Source of the DNA: Nemertoderma westbladi
Lineage: Eukaryota > Xenacoelomorpha > Nemertodermatida > Nemertodermatidae
Assembly: GCA_032718475.1 (NCBI GenBank)
Contig: JAUCBJ010002550.1
Coordinates: 22,653-86,652, forward strand
DNA: 64,000 nt
Direction of reading: 5' to 3'
Within the stretch, counting starts at the first letter, position 1; each line of letters starts with the position of its first letter. A program made the translations under genes and the position numbers. The notes below the pieces were generated by a model. It made no database searches and was not told the DNA's origin. It saw only the letters and a list, made by a program, of their open reading frames with translations. Shown piece by piece: positions 1-10,225 of the stretch.

Positions 1-758
1 CCGCCAACGCCCTAATAGGAAGTTACCTGGACTACCTGGGTGACTAAAATTCTAGATAGGAGCCAGGATAGCTATTAGTACCCGTACGCCTACAGTAGTA
101 AACTAACACATCTCTTCTTAGTATCAGGGACCTGGTACCTAAAATTGCCGAATTCTGGGCGTAGTATTAACCTTATGCCTGAATTTGAGTCCTGGAAATA
201 CGCAAGAGGGGAAGGAACCTTATCATTCGTGAGTATTGGACCTACAAGTTACAAAATTAGAATATTCGTAAAATGCACACCGTACCCAGTAATTATATAT
301 GTGAAGGAGCAAAACTGTTTTGACCGTTCAGAATTAACACACGCGCGTTAGAAATTATTTACACCTCGAAATATATAAAATTAACTTAGTCCGTACTGTG
401 CTTTGCCCGCTAGTTAGACATCTCCAAATCTCTGCCTGTACCTAGCTAGCGTCCCTTCGCCCAACCATATAAATCACACCGCGGCAAAGTATACGAGCCT
501 CTTAGTCCGTCAGTGAGTCAGCCTGATTTTAGGATTCGCTGCGCGGGATTTTGTTTTATCGAAGTTTGTCTGCTCGTAGACTGTTTTCTGCCTCACCGGT
601 TATAAGAGATCGATACTGCAATATATTCGCTTACTTAGGGTTTACTGTTTTGGTGAGAAGGTCGGATTTATGATTTGATTTACAAACTTTACAGTAGGAT
701 ATTGCAGGTATTGTTACCGTCTCTTCCGATAGTAGGAATAGGCGTATCTCTTCAATTA
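1..758 (+). repeat. 5' LTR of the large BEL/Pao element (partial)
   Basis: Positions 1-758 match 18415-19172 with an offset of 18414; identity stops after TTCAATTA. A TATA box (TATAAAT, 468-474) is followed about 30-40 bp later by TCAGT-type initiator sequence near 509-513, so R probably begins near 500-513. The left end is outside the window. I do not recognise a standard tRNA primer-binding site directly after position 758. Confidence 0.9.
468..513 (+). promoter_or_regulatory. LTR promoter: TATA box and initiator
   Basis: TATAAAT at 468-474 in an otherwise GC-balanced stretch, followed by CTTAGTC and TCAGTGAG about 30-40 bp downstream. This spacing is what an RNA polymerase II TATA/initiator promoter needs. 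The same sequence recurs in the 3' LTR. The start site is inferred. Confidence 0.5.
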
Positions 759-1566
759 GTAGGAATGTGTTTTACTGAACTACGGTTCGGTAGGACTAAA
801 GTTTTTTGAAAAATTTGTATTTTGAGGTAAAATTTTGTATTTGATTAGCTAAGTGCTAATTTTTTGAAATAAAATTTGATTTGAACCGCGTGTAAAATAT
901 TTTTGGAATTGAATACCGGTGTTTAAAAGGGTTTAAATACCATATTGTACCGGTACAAAATTTTCGTAAAGTAAAACCTAACTCTTTTGTTTTTCAGGAT
1001 TCAGAACTCATTTCTAGACTGTAACGGGAGCAAGACCGTGTTTAGCAAGTTTGGGAGATAGATAACTCAACAACTTTGGTTGGGAAAATCGCGTTTCGTC
1101 CGCAACGTTAAAAACGGAAAGGTTCACGTTCGGTTTGTATCTGGGAATCTGTTTTTCTGGAGAATTATTGGAGTGGGTGAGTTCGAAAAGTTGCATAAAT
1201 AAGTTAGGCATTACCGTATTAGTTAAAATTATTGTGGGTTCCACTGTCTCAAGTATTTATGCATTCCGTACGATTTCTTTGTTCATTGCTGAATTAGTCC
1301 GTATTATTGTATTTAATTTACCTTTTGATAACGCATATCGTTATCCGATTTATTTGTTGTAAAATTGGCCGCTAGGCTAATTTTATTATATACTTATTCC
1401 GTGACATTTATTTGCTGTAAAATTGGCCGTTTAGGCTAATTTTATCCATCTGCTATAAAATCGGCCGGTAGGCTAATTTTATAAGACTGTAATTAGTACC
1501 GTTTTGTATAAATACGGTAAAACTCGATACTTTGACACTCACTTTACTTGACTTACAACTACCGAA
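759..1566 (+). other. Untranslated leader of the large BEL/Pao element
   Basis: 808 nt between the 5' LTR and the gag ATG. It has no long ORF and is AT-rich (many TTTGAAAA/AAATTTT words). Its last 210 nt carry three consecutive hairpins, listed separately. A packaging or translation signal would be expected here, but none is recognisable by family. Confidence 0.6.
1360..1481 (+). repeat. Three tandem hairpins upstream of gag
   Basis: Three near-identical inverted repeats at 1360-1385, 1418-1444 and 1456-1481. The 5' arm is TAAAATTGGCC (TAAAATCGGCC in the third), the loop is 4-5 nt (GCTA, GTTTA, GGTA), and the 3' arm is GGCTAATTTTA. Each gives an 11-bp stem with one G-U pair; the third has one C-A mismatch. 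They sit 82-207 nt before the gag start. Confidence 0.75.
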
Positions 1567-4500
1567 ATGAGTGACAAACAAGACTATACGAAGAACACAC
1601 AAACCGACTATGACTCGTGTGACGGAGATAAGTCAGCAGCGGAAGAACAACAGGGGAAGACTCGCGAGCCTACCGAACCTACACCGTGTGCGTCACCAGT
1701 ACATCCAACGGGAGTACCGGATGCCGTAGTACGAGGCGACGGCAGGACCGAGGACTTTCTAACTGTTCCGCAACCTAGATATAGGGAAACGGAAATGGTA
1801 AGTTCAGCAGGAAGCACAGAAAGTGTGGTTAGAAGCGTCGGTGGATACATGGCGCATATTACCAGGAGTATTGGAGAAGGCCAACGCATATTAGACGGGT
1901 TGACCGCTCCGATGTCTCGATTCGAGTTCTACACCCTCCAGGTTAGAGTACAGAGTAAAGTATATAAGTCCGTAGATAATCTAGTTGGCCTACAAGATCT
2001 AGCTAGACAGAGACAGGACATGGATACTCAACTTAGAATCCTCGAGAAACTAATGATCACTAGAGAGAAACTGATTCAGTTTAAGTCGACGATTAGACAG
2101 ATACAACAGGAACAAGCGGACCAGTTGTTAGGTGAGTCAGTTTCGGACGAATTATTGCAACCCGAGGAAGAACAGGAACTGTACCGACTGGATGGACAAT
2201 TGAAACATCTGACGGACCACTTACGTATGTGCGGCGAAGACGTCGGCGATTTGGAAACCGTGCCGGAATATACGAAAGAAACTTCACCCGTACGAATTGA
2301 ATCGGCACCGGGAATACTGGACCAATCGTTGGTAAGTATTCGTAGCGAAATCTGCGAGGGAAGTATAGTCACGTCAGAAGTTGCTCGACAACAGCAAGAA
2401 TTCCACCGACAACGACAAGAAATGGAAGAACAAGCTCAACTTCTAGTGATGCAAGCAGCAGTAGAGGAAGAGAAGCTACGCGTTGCGAATATAGCAAGAA
2501 TCTCTCATCTACAGGAACAAGCTGAATTAGAAGCAGCTGAAGTAGAAAGGTTAGAGTTAGACATTGCCCGACAAGCGGCAGCGGCAGCGGCAGAGTCAGA
2601 GCGACAAGCGGCAGCGGCAGCGGCAGAGTCAGAGCGACAAGCGGCAGCGGCAGCGGCAGAGTCAGAGCGACAAGCGGCAGCGGCAGCGGCGGAATTAGAA
2701 CGAGACAGGTTAGTTTCGGAGGCGCGGGCCGAAATGAAAACACGGCAAATAAAGGCTCAATCCGCTATACGACAAGCGGAGTTTGAGGCGCAACGACAAC
2801 AAACGGAACAACGAGAGAAGACAGCTAAACTTCATTTCGAACTTGAGAAGAAGGCGAGAGAATTAGCGAACGCTGAGGAAGATCTGGATCAAAGGGCCCG
2901 CGATCGTTCGATGAGATCTCGTGACGGACATGATTTGGACCAGTTAGAGGTAAGACATCGCCAAATTCAGGAACGGAAGAAGGAAGGAAGCGTAGGAGCA
3001 CCCGGACGGGAACGACAATTAGTAAAGGACGTGTGTCAACGATTCCCACAGGTAACTCATATGTTTGCACCGGTTACGACTAAGGAACCTGTTTCGATTG
3101 CGGGTAGTAGTGATATTTCTCCTATCCATGGTGCGACGGAACACAGGTTTGTTATTCCGGACGAGTTTATACCGCCAAGAGCAACGTCGTCGCCCATTCC
3201 GAAAGTCAAGGTAAGTAACCCACCGATTACGGATCGTAGTAGTTTATTAACCGGACCCGCACTACTGACGACAAAACAGGTGAGTCCACCTTTGACACCT
3301 AAACCCGTTACACATTACGCTTATCCAATGACGTTTCGACCTACAAGGCCAGTTGTTTCAAATGCTGTCATTCGCCCACCGAACCAGTTTACATCGCAAT
3401 CTACGACTTCGAGGAAGACTTGTGAGCCTACCGAACAACGAAGAACAGTGGAGACGCGACCATTCAACCAGTTTACATCGCAATCTACGACTTCGAGGAA
3501 GACTTGTGAGCCTACCGAACAACGGAGATCAGTGGACGATGTTCCGAAACGAACCGTTAGAATTCGTACGACGCAACGAACGCGAGCACGTCGACCACCA
3601 TATCCAGATGATAGTAGTACTTCGAGCGAATCGGATTACCCGAAACGCGAGGTATTTAGAACAGGGGCGGCCGATGAATATAAACGCGAGCGTTCAGACA
3701 ACTCTTTTGCAGACAATCCTCCACAGAATACACCGACACAGAAGGCGTTACCACCAGCGGGCGCGATCGGTGCACAACAGTTCGCCGACATTGTCAACAA
3801 GTTGGCCCGGATTGAGGAACGTCTGGAGGAAGGTTACACCGACAGTTCGAGAAATTCCGAATTCGAACACAATAGACACCCGAAGGGACCACAAAGACCA
3901 GTACCTTCAAACCCCACAAGCGATCAGGGAAAAGCGCCAAGAAGGGAGAACATCAACCAGACTACCAACCAAGGACGCGAAACTCTGAACGTTGCCGAGG
4001 AGATAGCGAAATTCGCAGCCAGACAAGGATTGCCGGTACAACAACCACCGAAGTTTTCCGGTAGCTCAAAACACTGGCATACCTTCGTAGACTATATCGA
4101 ATCCCAGATCGCCGTGTGCGCCTTTACATCACGGGAGAAGTTCAATTACCTGCTCCAAACGTTGTCAGGAGAACCTAAACGTTTGGCGGAGACCTTCGTC
4201 GGTGTACCAGACGCTTTCGAACTAGCGTACGATCGTTTGACTTCGATATACGGAGGTACAGTGAGTATGGCCAGGTCAGTAATAGAAGAACTCTGTAAGG
4301 GAGGGGCTATCACTAAACCCGTCGACTTACTAAAACTGGCTGACGAGATTAAGAACGCTATCACTACCTTAAGATCAATTGGACAACTTGATTACGGGAA
4401 TACCCCTACAGTTCTATTAAAGATAATAGGACGACTCCACCATCGACTCCGTCGGGAGTGGAGGAAGGTCGAATACCAGCGGGAGGAGCGGGGAGGATTC

Positions 4501-6378
4501 TTAAAATTAGAAGATGTGTACCTTTTAATATCCAGGGAGGCGGTAGTAGAAACTCGATCTAACTATACCGACCAGCACATCGTGGCAGAAGGGATCACAC
4601 TGCCATCCTCCAACCGACAAAAACCCCAGACAACATCCACAAAGACGGCCACTTACGCCACACCGACGGAATCACGACAATTCTCAGACGGTAATAGAGT
4701 ATCTGCGCCCATTGGGACGAAACAGACGAGACAGCAACTCAGCACCGACTTCAACGGCTGCCAATACTGCGAACATCTAGGTAAGCGGTATATTGGTCAC
4801 AAGTTACGAGGTTGTCGACAATTTCGCGAGTTGAACTCGGAAGAACGACGGCTGCAGATACGGCCACTGGACTCTTGTTGGCGGTGTACGCGACACGGAC
4901 ACGTCCGTAAGGATTGCCCAAATACCGACACTTGTCCATCCTGTGGACGCAACCACGACATTCTGCTCCACACAGACAGCCACACGCCGACGAAACGCTT
5001 CGCCAGGGAACACCCAGAAGCAGCAGCGAGATGTGATGCGGCTTACCGAAAACGAGAATCGAAAACGACTCCAACCTTCGTGACCCATATTGAGGATTGC
5101 TTCTCAGAACAATCCGGATCGTCGGACGAAGAATCAGAAGACGACGATGTATATTCCAATGGAGACGAACAACCGTCGATCGCGCTTCTAACCACTGACC
5201 AACTGAAGGGATTCAGTGTAATCCCGATTAAGATCACTGGCACAAAAGGGAGTAAGAGGATTTACGCGATTCTAGACTCAGCCTCATCTCACAGTTACGT
5301 GGATGAAAAGATAGCTGACGTCGTAACGGATCTCAGACAAGGTAAACACGTCAGTTATACAGTAAGTAGTATGCACGGCCAGCGTGCAATACCAGTGACA
5401 CGAGTTAAGTTGGACTTAGACTCTCTTCTTCCAAAATCGCAACACAGCGAGAGGGAGAGGTCTTTGTTACCCTTTAGAGATCTAACCTTTGCGGCCACGA
5501 AGGACTTTAGTAACCTACTAGGTCCAGTGCCGGAACAATCTCTGGAGGACCGTAAGTATTTCAGACACCTTGGTGTACCTGAATGTCCTGTCAATTATAG
5601 ATCGGTAGCAATGCTGATCGGGACGGACCAATTCAACCTACATCAGGTGTGGGAAACCAGACCATCGGCAGTTGTAGCGGGAAACGCATACGCCTGCAGA
5701 ACGCCGATAGGGTGGTATACTCGAGCGCCTGTGCGCACACTAGACGTAAGTGACGAGGAAGACGATGTACAGAGTACATGTAGTTTATTAACTACAAATT
5801 CAATTCATTCCTTTTCACACGACGTGAACCATACTACACTACAGTCGACAAAACACGACAGACGTGTAACTAGTATGATAAGTCACAAGGAGCAGCTAAC
5901 CCACAAGGTGAGTTTAGAACTTGGGGAGAAGACGAGTCAGCTGGAGATTCCATCGACGACAGATGATAGGCTTGCGAGTCTACCTACCCCAATAACCTCA
6001 ACAGTGCCCGTCGATATCGATGATGACGCGTTGAGAAATCATCAGTTGGAACAAGCCGCCTTGGACAAAGAATTAACGGAGAAGACTATCAGGTGGTTAG
6101 AACAAGATACAGCTGAACCTGGTAGCTACGAACCTTGTATGTCGGAACAGGAGAAACAATCTCTGAAGATCATGGAAGATACTATCCGCCAGACGAAAGA
6201 CGGACATTATGAGGTAGGGATGTTATGGCGTAGCCAAAGTCCTAAACTTATAAACAACTATCCACTGGCTTTAAGACGTCTACACTCAATCCGACAACGT
6301 CTATTAAAAGACGAGAAAGCCCATCTGCAGTACAACACTCAGATGGAGACGTATTTGACGAAGGGATACGCTATCTGA
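1567..6378 (+). CDS. Gag-protease polyprotein of the large BEL/Pao element
   Basis: 1603 codons from the first ATG after the leader. Gag builds the particle and the protease processes it. Residues about 270-470 are a Glu/Arg/Gln/Ala-rich coiled coil containing four 11-residue repeats (QAAAAAAESER). Residues about 620-670 hold a 28-residue tandem duplication. A DUF1759-like Pao gag domain starts near residue 827 (PKFSGSSKHW). Zinc knuckles follow near 1064 (CQYC...GC) and 1104 (CWRCTRHGHVRKDC, then CPSCGRNH). The A17-type protease core, AILDSASSHSYV, is near 1234. The ORF then runs into the start of the reverse transcriptase region (YLTKGYAI) and ends at TGA 6376-6378, directly followed by in-frame ATG. 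The N-terminal 800 residues are unusually long for the family, and I recognise no domain there besides the coiled coil. Confidence 0.9.
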   Translation: MSDKQDYTKNTQTDYDSCDGDKSAAEEQQGKTREPTEPTPCASPVHPTGVPDAVVRGDGRTEDFLTVPQPRYRETEMVSSAGSTESVVRSVGGYMAHITRSIGEGQRILDGLTAPMSRFEFYTLQVRVQSKVYKSVDNLVGLQDLARQRQDMDTQLRILEKLMITREKLIQFKSTIRQIQQEQADQLLGESVSDELLQPEEEQELYRLDGQLKHLTDHLRMCGEDVGDLETVPEYTKETSPVRIESAPGILDQSLVSIRSEICEGSIVTSEVARQQQEFHRQRQEMEEQAQLLVMQAAVEEEKLRVANIARISHLQEQAELEAAEVERLELDIARQAAAAAAESERQAAAAAAESERQAAAAAAESERQAAAAAAELERDRLVSEARAEMKTRQIKAQSAIRQAEFEAQRQQTEQREKTAKLHFELEKKARELANAEEDLDQRARDRSMRSRDGHDLDQLEVRHRQIQERKKEGSVGAPGRERQLVKDVCQRFPQVTHMFAPVTTKEPVSIAGSSDISPIHGATEHRFVIPDEFIPPRATSSPIPKVKVSNPPITDRSSLLTGPALLTTKQVSPPLTPKPVTHYAYPMTFRPTRPVVSNAVIRPPNQFTSQSTTSRKTCEPTEQRRTVETRPFNQFTSQSTTSRKTCEPTEQRRSVDDVPKRTVRIRTTQRTRARRPPYPDDSSTSSESDYPKREVFRTGAADEYKRERSDNSFADNPPQNTPTQKALPPAGAIGAQQFADIVNKLARIEERLEEGYTDSSRNSEFEHNRHPKGPQRPVPSNPTSDQGKAPRRENINQTTNQGRETLNVAEEIAKFAARQGLPVQQPPKFSGSSKHWHTFVDYIESQIAVCAFTSREKFNYLLQTLSGEPKRLAETFVGVPDAFELAYDRLTSIYGGTVSMARSVIEELCKGGAITKPVDLLKLADEIKNAITTLRSIGQLDYGNTPTVLLKIIGRLHHRLRREWRKVEYQREERGGFLKLEDVYLLISREAVVETRSNYTDQHIVAEGITLPSSNRQKPQTTSTKTATYATPTESRQFSDGNRVSAPIGTKQTRQQLSTDFNGCQYCEHLGKRYIGHKLRGCRQFRELNSEERRLQIRPLDSCWRCTRHGHVRKDCPNTDTCPSCGRNHDILLHTDSHTPTKRFAREHPEAAARCDAAYRKRESKTTPTFVTHIEDCFSEQSGSSDEESEDDDVYSNGDEQPSIALLTTDQLKGFSVIPIKITGTKGSKRIYAILDSASSHSYVDEKIADVVTDLRQGKHVSYTVSSMHGQRAIPVTRVKLDLDSLLPKSQHSERERSLLPFRDLTFAATKDFSNLLGPVPEQSLEDRKYFRHLGVPECPVNYRSVAMLIGTDQFNLHQVWETRPSAVVAGNAYACRTPIGWYTRAPVRTLDVSDEEDDVQSTCSLLTTNSIHSFSHDVNHTTLQSTKHDRRVTSMISHKEQLTHKVSLELGEKTSQLEIPSTTDDRLASLPTPITSTVPVDIDDDALRNHQLEQAALDKELTEKTIRWLEQDTAEPGSYEPCMSEQEKQSLKIMEDTIRQTKDGHYEVGMLWRSQSPKLINNYPLALRRLHSIRQRLLKDEKAHLQYNTQMETYLTKGYAI

Positions 6379-9300
6379 ATGACTAACCCGGAGCGAGTGA
6401 CCGACCAAACGTATTACTTGCCACATCACTACGTGAGACACCCCGACAAACCAGACAAAGTACGTGTAGTCAATGACTGTGCGGCTCTGTTTGAGGGAAT
6501 GTCCCTCAATAGTGAGTTGATGGATGGACCGAACATGAATAATTATCTTATGGGGGTGATTATGCGCTTCCGTCAGCGTCAAGTAGCCTTTACTTGCGAC
6601 GTTGAAGCGATGTTTCACCAAGTAAAAGCGTTAGAGCGAGACAGAGACAGTTTGCGGTTCCTCTGGTATCCGGAAGGAGATTTAAGTCTACCACCGGCGA
6701 CTTACCAAATGCAAGTTCGCGTTTTCGGTGCCAGAGACAGCCCAAATTGTACGATGTACGCCCTAAAGCAGGCCGCTAGGGATCAGAAACATCTATATGA
6801 CCCAGAGATAATTAGAATTGTGGAGCGTGACTTTTACGTTGATGACGGATTACAGAGTTGCGACACAGTAGAACGTGCTACAACAGTAGCACATCAATTA
6901 CGGGACTGCTTGGCGGGCGGAGGTTTTAACCTCACCAAATTCGCCTCAAACAGTGCCGAATTAGTAGACTCATTCGGAACTACTGAGCGTGGAGGTGGTG
7001 ACATAGACCTAGAGTTCGAACCACTACCGACGACCAAGGTGTTGGGGCTCTTTTGGGACCCAAACACAGACAACTTTCGAGTGAAGGTGAGACTGGACAG
7101 TCAAGGGAACACACTGACAAAGAGATCATGCTTGTCAAAGTTGAGCCGATTGTTCGATCCGTTAGGATTCATCAGTCCAGTGATACTGCAAGCCCGCATT
7201 TATATGCGCAGTATATGGAAGGATGGACTAACTTGGGACGAGCCGATCTCATCAGACCAAGTGGACTTATGGAAGACCTGGGAGGCGGAATTATCTTCGC
7301 TAGAGGATTATTCCATACCCAGGGTTTACTTTCCATTGCAAAGTACATTTCCTGACAACTTGGAACTACACTGTTTTTCTGACGCCAGTGACAACGGTTT
7401 TGGTGTGGCAGCGTACCTGCGCAGACAAGTAGAATCAGACGAGTTCGATGTTTCGCTCATTACTTCTAAGGCTAAGACCATGCCTACTAAGTATATGACG
7501 ACACCACGAGCCGAGCTACAAGCCGCAACCCTGTCAACCACCATCGTGAACCTCATACAGACAGAACTACAGTCGAGTTTACAGATATTTTATTGGACTG
7601 ACGCGACGTTGGTTTTATTTTACATAAACAACGACACACTCGAATTCAAGACATTCGTTGCTAACCGTCGCGCGGAAATTCTAGACCGTTCAATAAAAGG
7701 GGATTGGCGACATTGTCCCGGACCACAAAACCCAGCTGATATTGCGTCGCGAGGAATGATGCCTGAGGAATTCTGTAAACCGGAGAACAAAGAGTTTTGG
7801 CAACACGGACCCCAGTTCTTGCAGAAATCGACACAAGATTGGCCTCCGTTATACGACAACAAGTCCAACACTATTCCCAAGGACGCCGAAATCAAGAAAC
7901 CAAAAAAGGGGAAGACAAAGAAAAAGACGACGGCGGCGAAACTCAAGAAAAAACCGAAGGCGAAATGGAAAGATATAACTTCAAAGGTCAAGAGAGGAAG
8001 ACTTGCGAGCCTTTCTACACCAGACATATCGCCAGACGGTCAACCAGACACGTTACCAGACGGTCAACCAGACACGTTACTAGACAGCCAACCAGACATT
8101 TTGCCAGACATATCACAAAATGTTCCACCAGACGCTAGTAACACACTGACAAACAGTAAAGCCGCAGTTTCCCTATTGGAGCGGCCTTCTATTGACAAAC
8201 AACCAGATACGTTACTAGACGTATCGCCAGACACATTACTAGACAGTCGACTAGACACTAGTAATGTATTGACTAACAATAAAGCCGCAGTTTCCCTATT
8301 GGAGCGGCCTTGTATTGACAAACTACCAATTTTGACACACTTGAGCAACCATAAGCACGGTGAAACCTCATGTATTACAGATGTGGGTAGTACCTACGCT
8401 AATGTAAATACAGGTGTTACTTTGCGCTCAAGAGACATACCGAACTTGCAACCTATGTTGAAACCTGGGATTAATGTCGGCAGGAAAATAAGTTTACCGA
8501 AACCTGCTGACCCCATAGAGTTCAAACCACCATTAACGATCGACTTACAAAGTACCGACAATCAAGGTAAGAAGACAAAGAAGGACAAATTACTTGTAGA
8601 CCCCGACGGATCAACAGTCAACAAGGGAATACTTACCGGCGGACCCGTGGGCCCTTCTAGTAATTCAAAACCTTCCAAGTTCTCCATTGACTTACCTGAT
8701 GACGTCACAAATACTTACGTCGACCGTATCGTAAACTTAACAGACTCTTGGTCAAACGCTTGCCGAAAATTAGCGTGGATTGTACGTTTTGTACAATACG
8801 TTAAAGGCAAACGTGACTTTACACGTCGACTTACATTGGCTGAGATTGACAGGTGTGAGATTAAATTAATTCGCCATTACCAACTGCGATATTTCGCGCG
8901 CGAATTCACATCTATAAATCAAGGTCAACCAATCAAGTCACCGATACTGAGTTGGAGTCCGATTATTTATAATGGCTTGATTTGTCATAAATCTCGGCTT
9001 CAAAACATTGACTTTAACACAAACTTTAGGTACCCAATAATAATACCGCAACATCACGAACTACAACGTGCAATGATACTGGACGCACATTTACATCTGA
9101 AACACGCTGGAAGACACCACTGTCTTTCCTACTTACGTACTAGATTTGTATTAATTAGACCCAGTAAAGCATTAAGTTCAGTGACACGTACGTGTATTAT
9201 TTGTAAAAAGGTACATTCTAGAATAGGTACCCAAGAAATGAGTGAACTACCACAAGCACGACTTCAAGCATTCAGACCACCTTTTACAGAGACTGGAATT

Positions 9301-9732
9301 GATTGCTTTGGTCCCATACATACGAAACGTGGACGTATACTAGTAAAACGCTGGGGACTGATTTTCACATGTATGTCCAGTAGGGCAGTTCACATTGAAC
9401 GTGTGATGGATCTTTCCACCAACGCGTTTATACTAGCACTGCGGCGATTTATCGCTAGACGCGGACTAGTAAAATGCTTGTACTCAGACCAAGGGACAAA
9501 CTTTGTTGGTGCTCGGAATGAGATTGCTAGAGCCTTTAAGAAATTAGATCATGATCAAATCTCGAACGAACTGCAACCTCACAAGATTGTTTGGAAGTTC
9601 AATCCTCCAGATAGTCCTTGGAGAGGCGGAGTCTGGGAGAGACTGATTAGATCTATCAAAGACAGCAATGGCAAAGGTCATTCCAGTAAACCACATATTA
9701 ACAGACGACCAACTGACAACATTGTTTGTTGA
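6379..9732 (+). CDS. Pol of the large BEL/Pao element: RT, RNase H, integrase core
   Basis: 1117 codons, same frame as gag and separated from it only by the TGA. Reverse transcriptase motifs include YYLPHHYVRHP, VRVVNDCAA and the catalytic FYVDD near residue 152. RNase H begins at LHCFSDASDNGFG (about 330) with YWTDATLVLFYI later. A Lys-rich tract (about 500-540) and a spacer of PDTLPDGQ-type repeats lie at about 550-660, including two 41-codon copies ending AAVSLLERP. Integrase has an HHCC zinc domain near 905-940 (HLHLKHAG...CIICKK), then catalytic Asp in TGIDCFGP (about 975), Asp in SDQGTNF (about 1036) and Glu in WERLIRS (about 1080). The ORF leaves frame just after this Glu; the domain continues in 9668-10225. 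Confidence 0.9.
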   Translation: MTNPERVTDQTYYLPHHYVRHPDKPDKVRVVNDCAALFEGMSLNSELMDGPNMNNYLMGVIMRFRQRQVAFTCDVEAMFHQVKALERDRDSLRFLWYPEGDLSLPPATYQMQVRVFGARDSPNCTMYALKQAARDQKHLYDPEIIRIVERDFYVDDGLQSCDTVERATTVAHQLRDCLAGGGFNLTKFASNSAELVDSFGTTERGGGDIDLEFEPLPTTKVLGLFWDPNTDNFRVKVRLDSQGNTLTKRSCLSKLSRLFDPLGFISPVILQARIYMRSIWKDGLTWDEPISSDQVDLWKTWEAELSSLEDYSIPRVYFPLQSTFPDNLELHCFSDASDNGFGVAAYLRRQVESDEFDVSLITSKAKTMPTKYMTTPRAELQAATLSTTIVNLIQTELQSSLQIFYWTDATLVLFYINNDTLEFKTFVANRRAEILDRSIKGDWRHCPGPQNPADIASRGMMPEEFCKPENKEFWQHGPQFLQKSTQDWPPLYDNKSNTIPKDAEIKKPKKGKTKKKTTAAKLKKKPKAKWKDITSKVKRGRLASLSTPDISPDGQPDTLPDGQPDTLLDSQPDILPDISQNVPPDASNTLTNSKAAVSLLERPSIDKQPDTLLDVSPDTLLDSRLDTSNVLTNNKAAVSLLERPCIDKLPILTHLSNHKHGETSCITDVGSTYANVNTGVTLRSRDIPNLQPMLKPGINVGRKISLPKPADPIEFKPPLTIDLQSTDNQGKKTKKDKLLVDPDGSTVNKGILTGGPVGPSSNSKPSKFSIDLPDDVTNTYVDRIVNLTDSWSNACRKLAWIVRFVQYVKGKRDFTRRLTLAEIDRCEIKLIRHYQLRYFAREFTSINQGQPIKSPILSWSPIIYNGLICHKSRLQNIDFNTNFRYPIIIPQHHELQRAMILDAHLHLKHAGRHHCLSYLRTRFVLIRPSKALSSVTRTCIICKKVHSRIGTQEMSELPQARLQAFRPPFTETGIDCFGPIHTKRGRILVKRWGLIFTCMSSRAVHIERVMDLSTNAFILALRRFIARRGLVKCLYSDQGTNFVGARNEIARAFKKLDHDQISNELQPHKIVWKFNPPDSPWRGGVWERLIRSIKDSNGKGHSSKPHINRRPTDNIVC

Positions 9733-10225
9733 AATCGAGGCAATACTAAATACTAGACCAATAGTATTAGTACCCGATGACAAACAATCTCAGTTTGCTT
9801 TAACACCAGCACACCTGCTTATGCAGGCACCGACCACATTGACGCCGATTTCCACTCCAATGGAAAGCGATAGCTACGGTAGAAAAGCGTGGAAAATCAC
9901 GCAACTACTAGCTAACAAATTCTGGGAAATATGGCAAAACCATTATTTGCCCTCTATTTCTGCCAGAACAAACTGGTACAATAACACCCGCGCATTAAAG
10001 CCGGGAGATCACGTGCTGTTGGCAGAAGTGAATCTAAAAAGACGCTTCTGGATAACAGGTGTCATTTTAGCCACACATCCATCTATGGATGGAGTGACAA
10101 GAACTGTGACGGTACGGACAATTGACGGTCGTACAGTAGACAGACCGACTCAACGTCTCGTACTTCTTGAAGAGACTCGTAACGAGTCTGGAGACTACAA
10201 ATCTCCACCTAATACTAGTAAATAA
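9668..10225 (+). CDS. Integrase C-terminal part, shifted frame
   Basis: The sequence LTDDQLTTLFVEIEAILNTRPI is the stretch that normally follows the catalytic Glu of BEL/Pao integrases. WYNNTRALKPGDHVLLAE is the usual C-terminal DNA-binding (DUF5641-like) region. It lies in frame 2 while the integrase core is in frame 1, so a one-base insertion or deletion, or a programmed shift, falls at about 9650-9690. The ATG at 9668 is probably not a real start. With LTRs almost identical, the shift is recent, an assembly error, or functional. Confidence 0.85.
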   Translation: MAKVIPVNHILTDDQLTTLFVEIEAILNTRPIVLVPDDKQSQFALTPAHLLMQAPTTLTPISTPMESDSYGRKAWKITQLLANKFWEIWQNHYLPSISARTNWYNNTRALKPGDHVLLAEVNLKRRFWITGVILATHPSMDGVTRTVTVRTIDGRTVDRPTQRLVLLEETRNESGDYKSPPNTSK

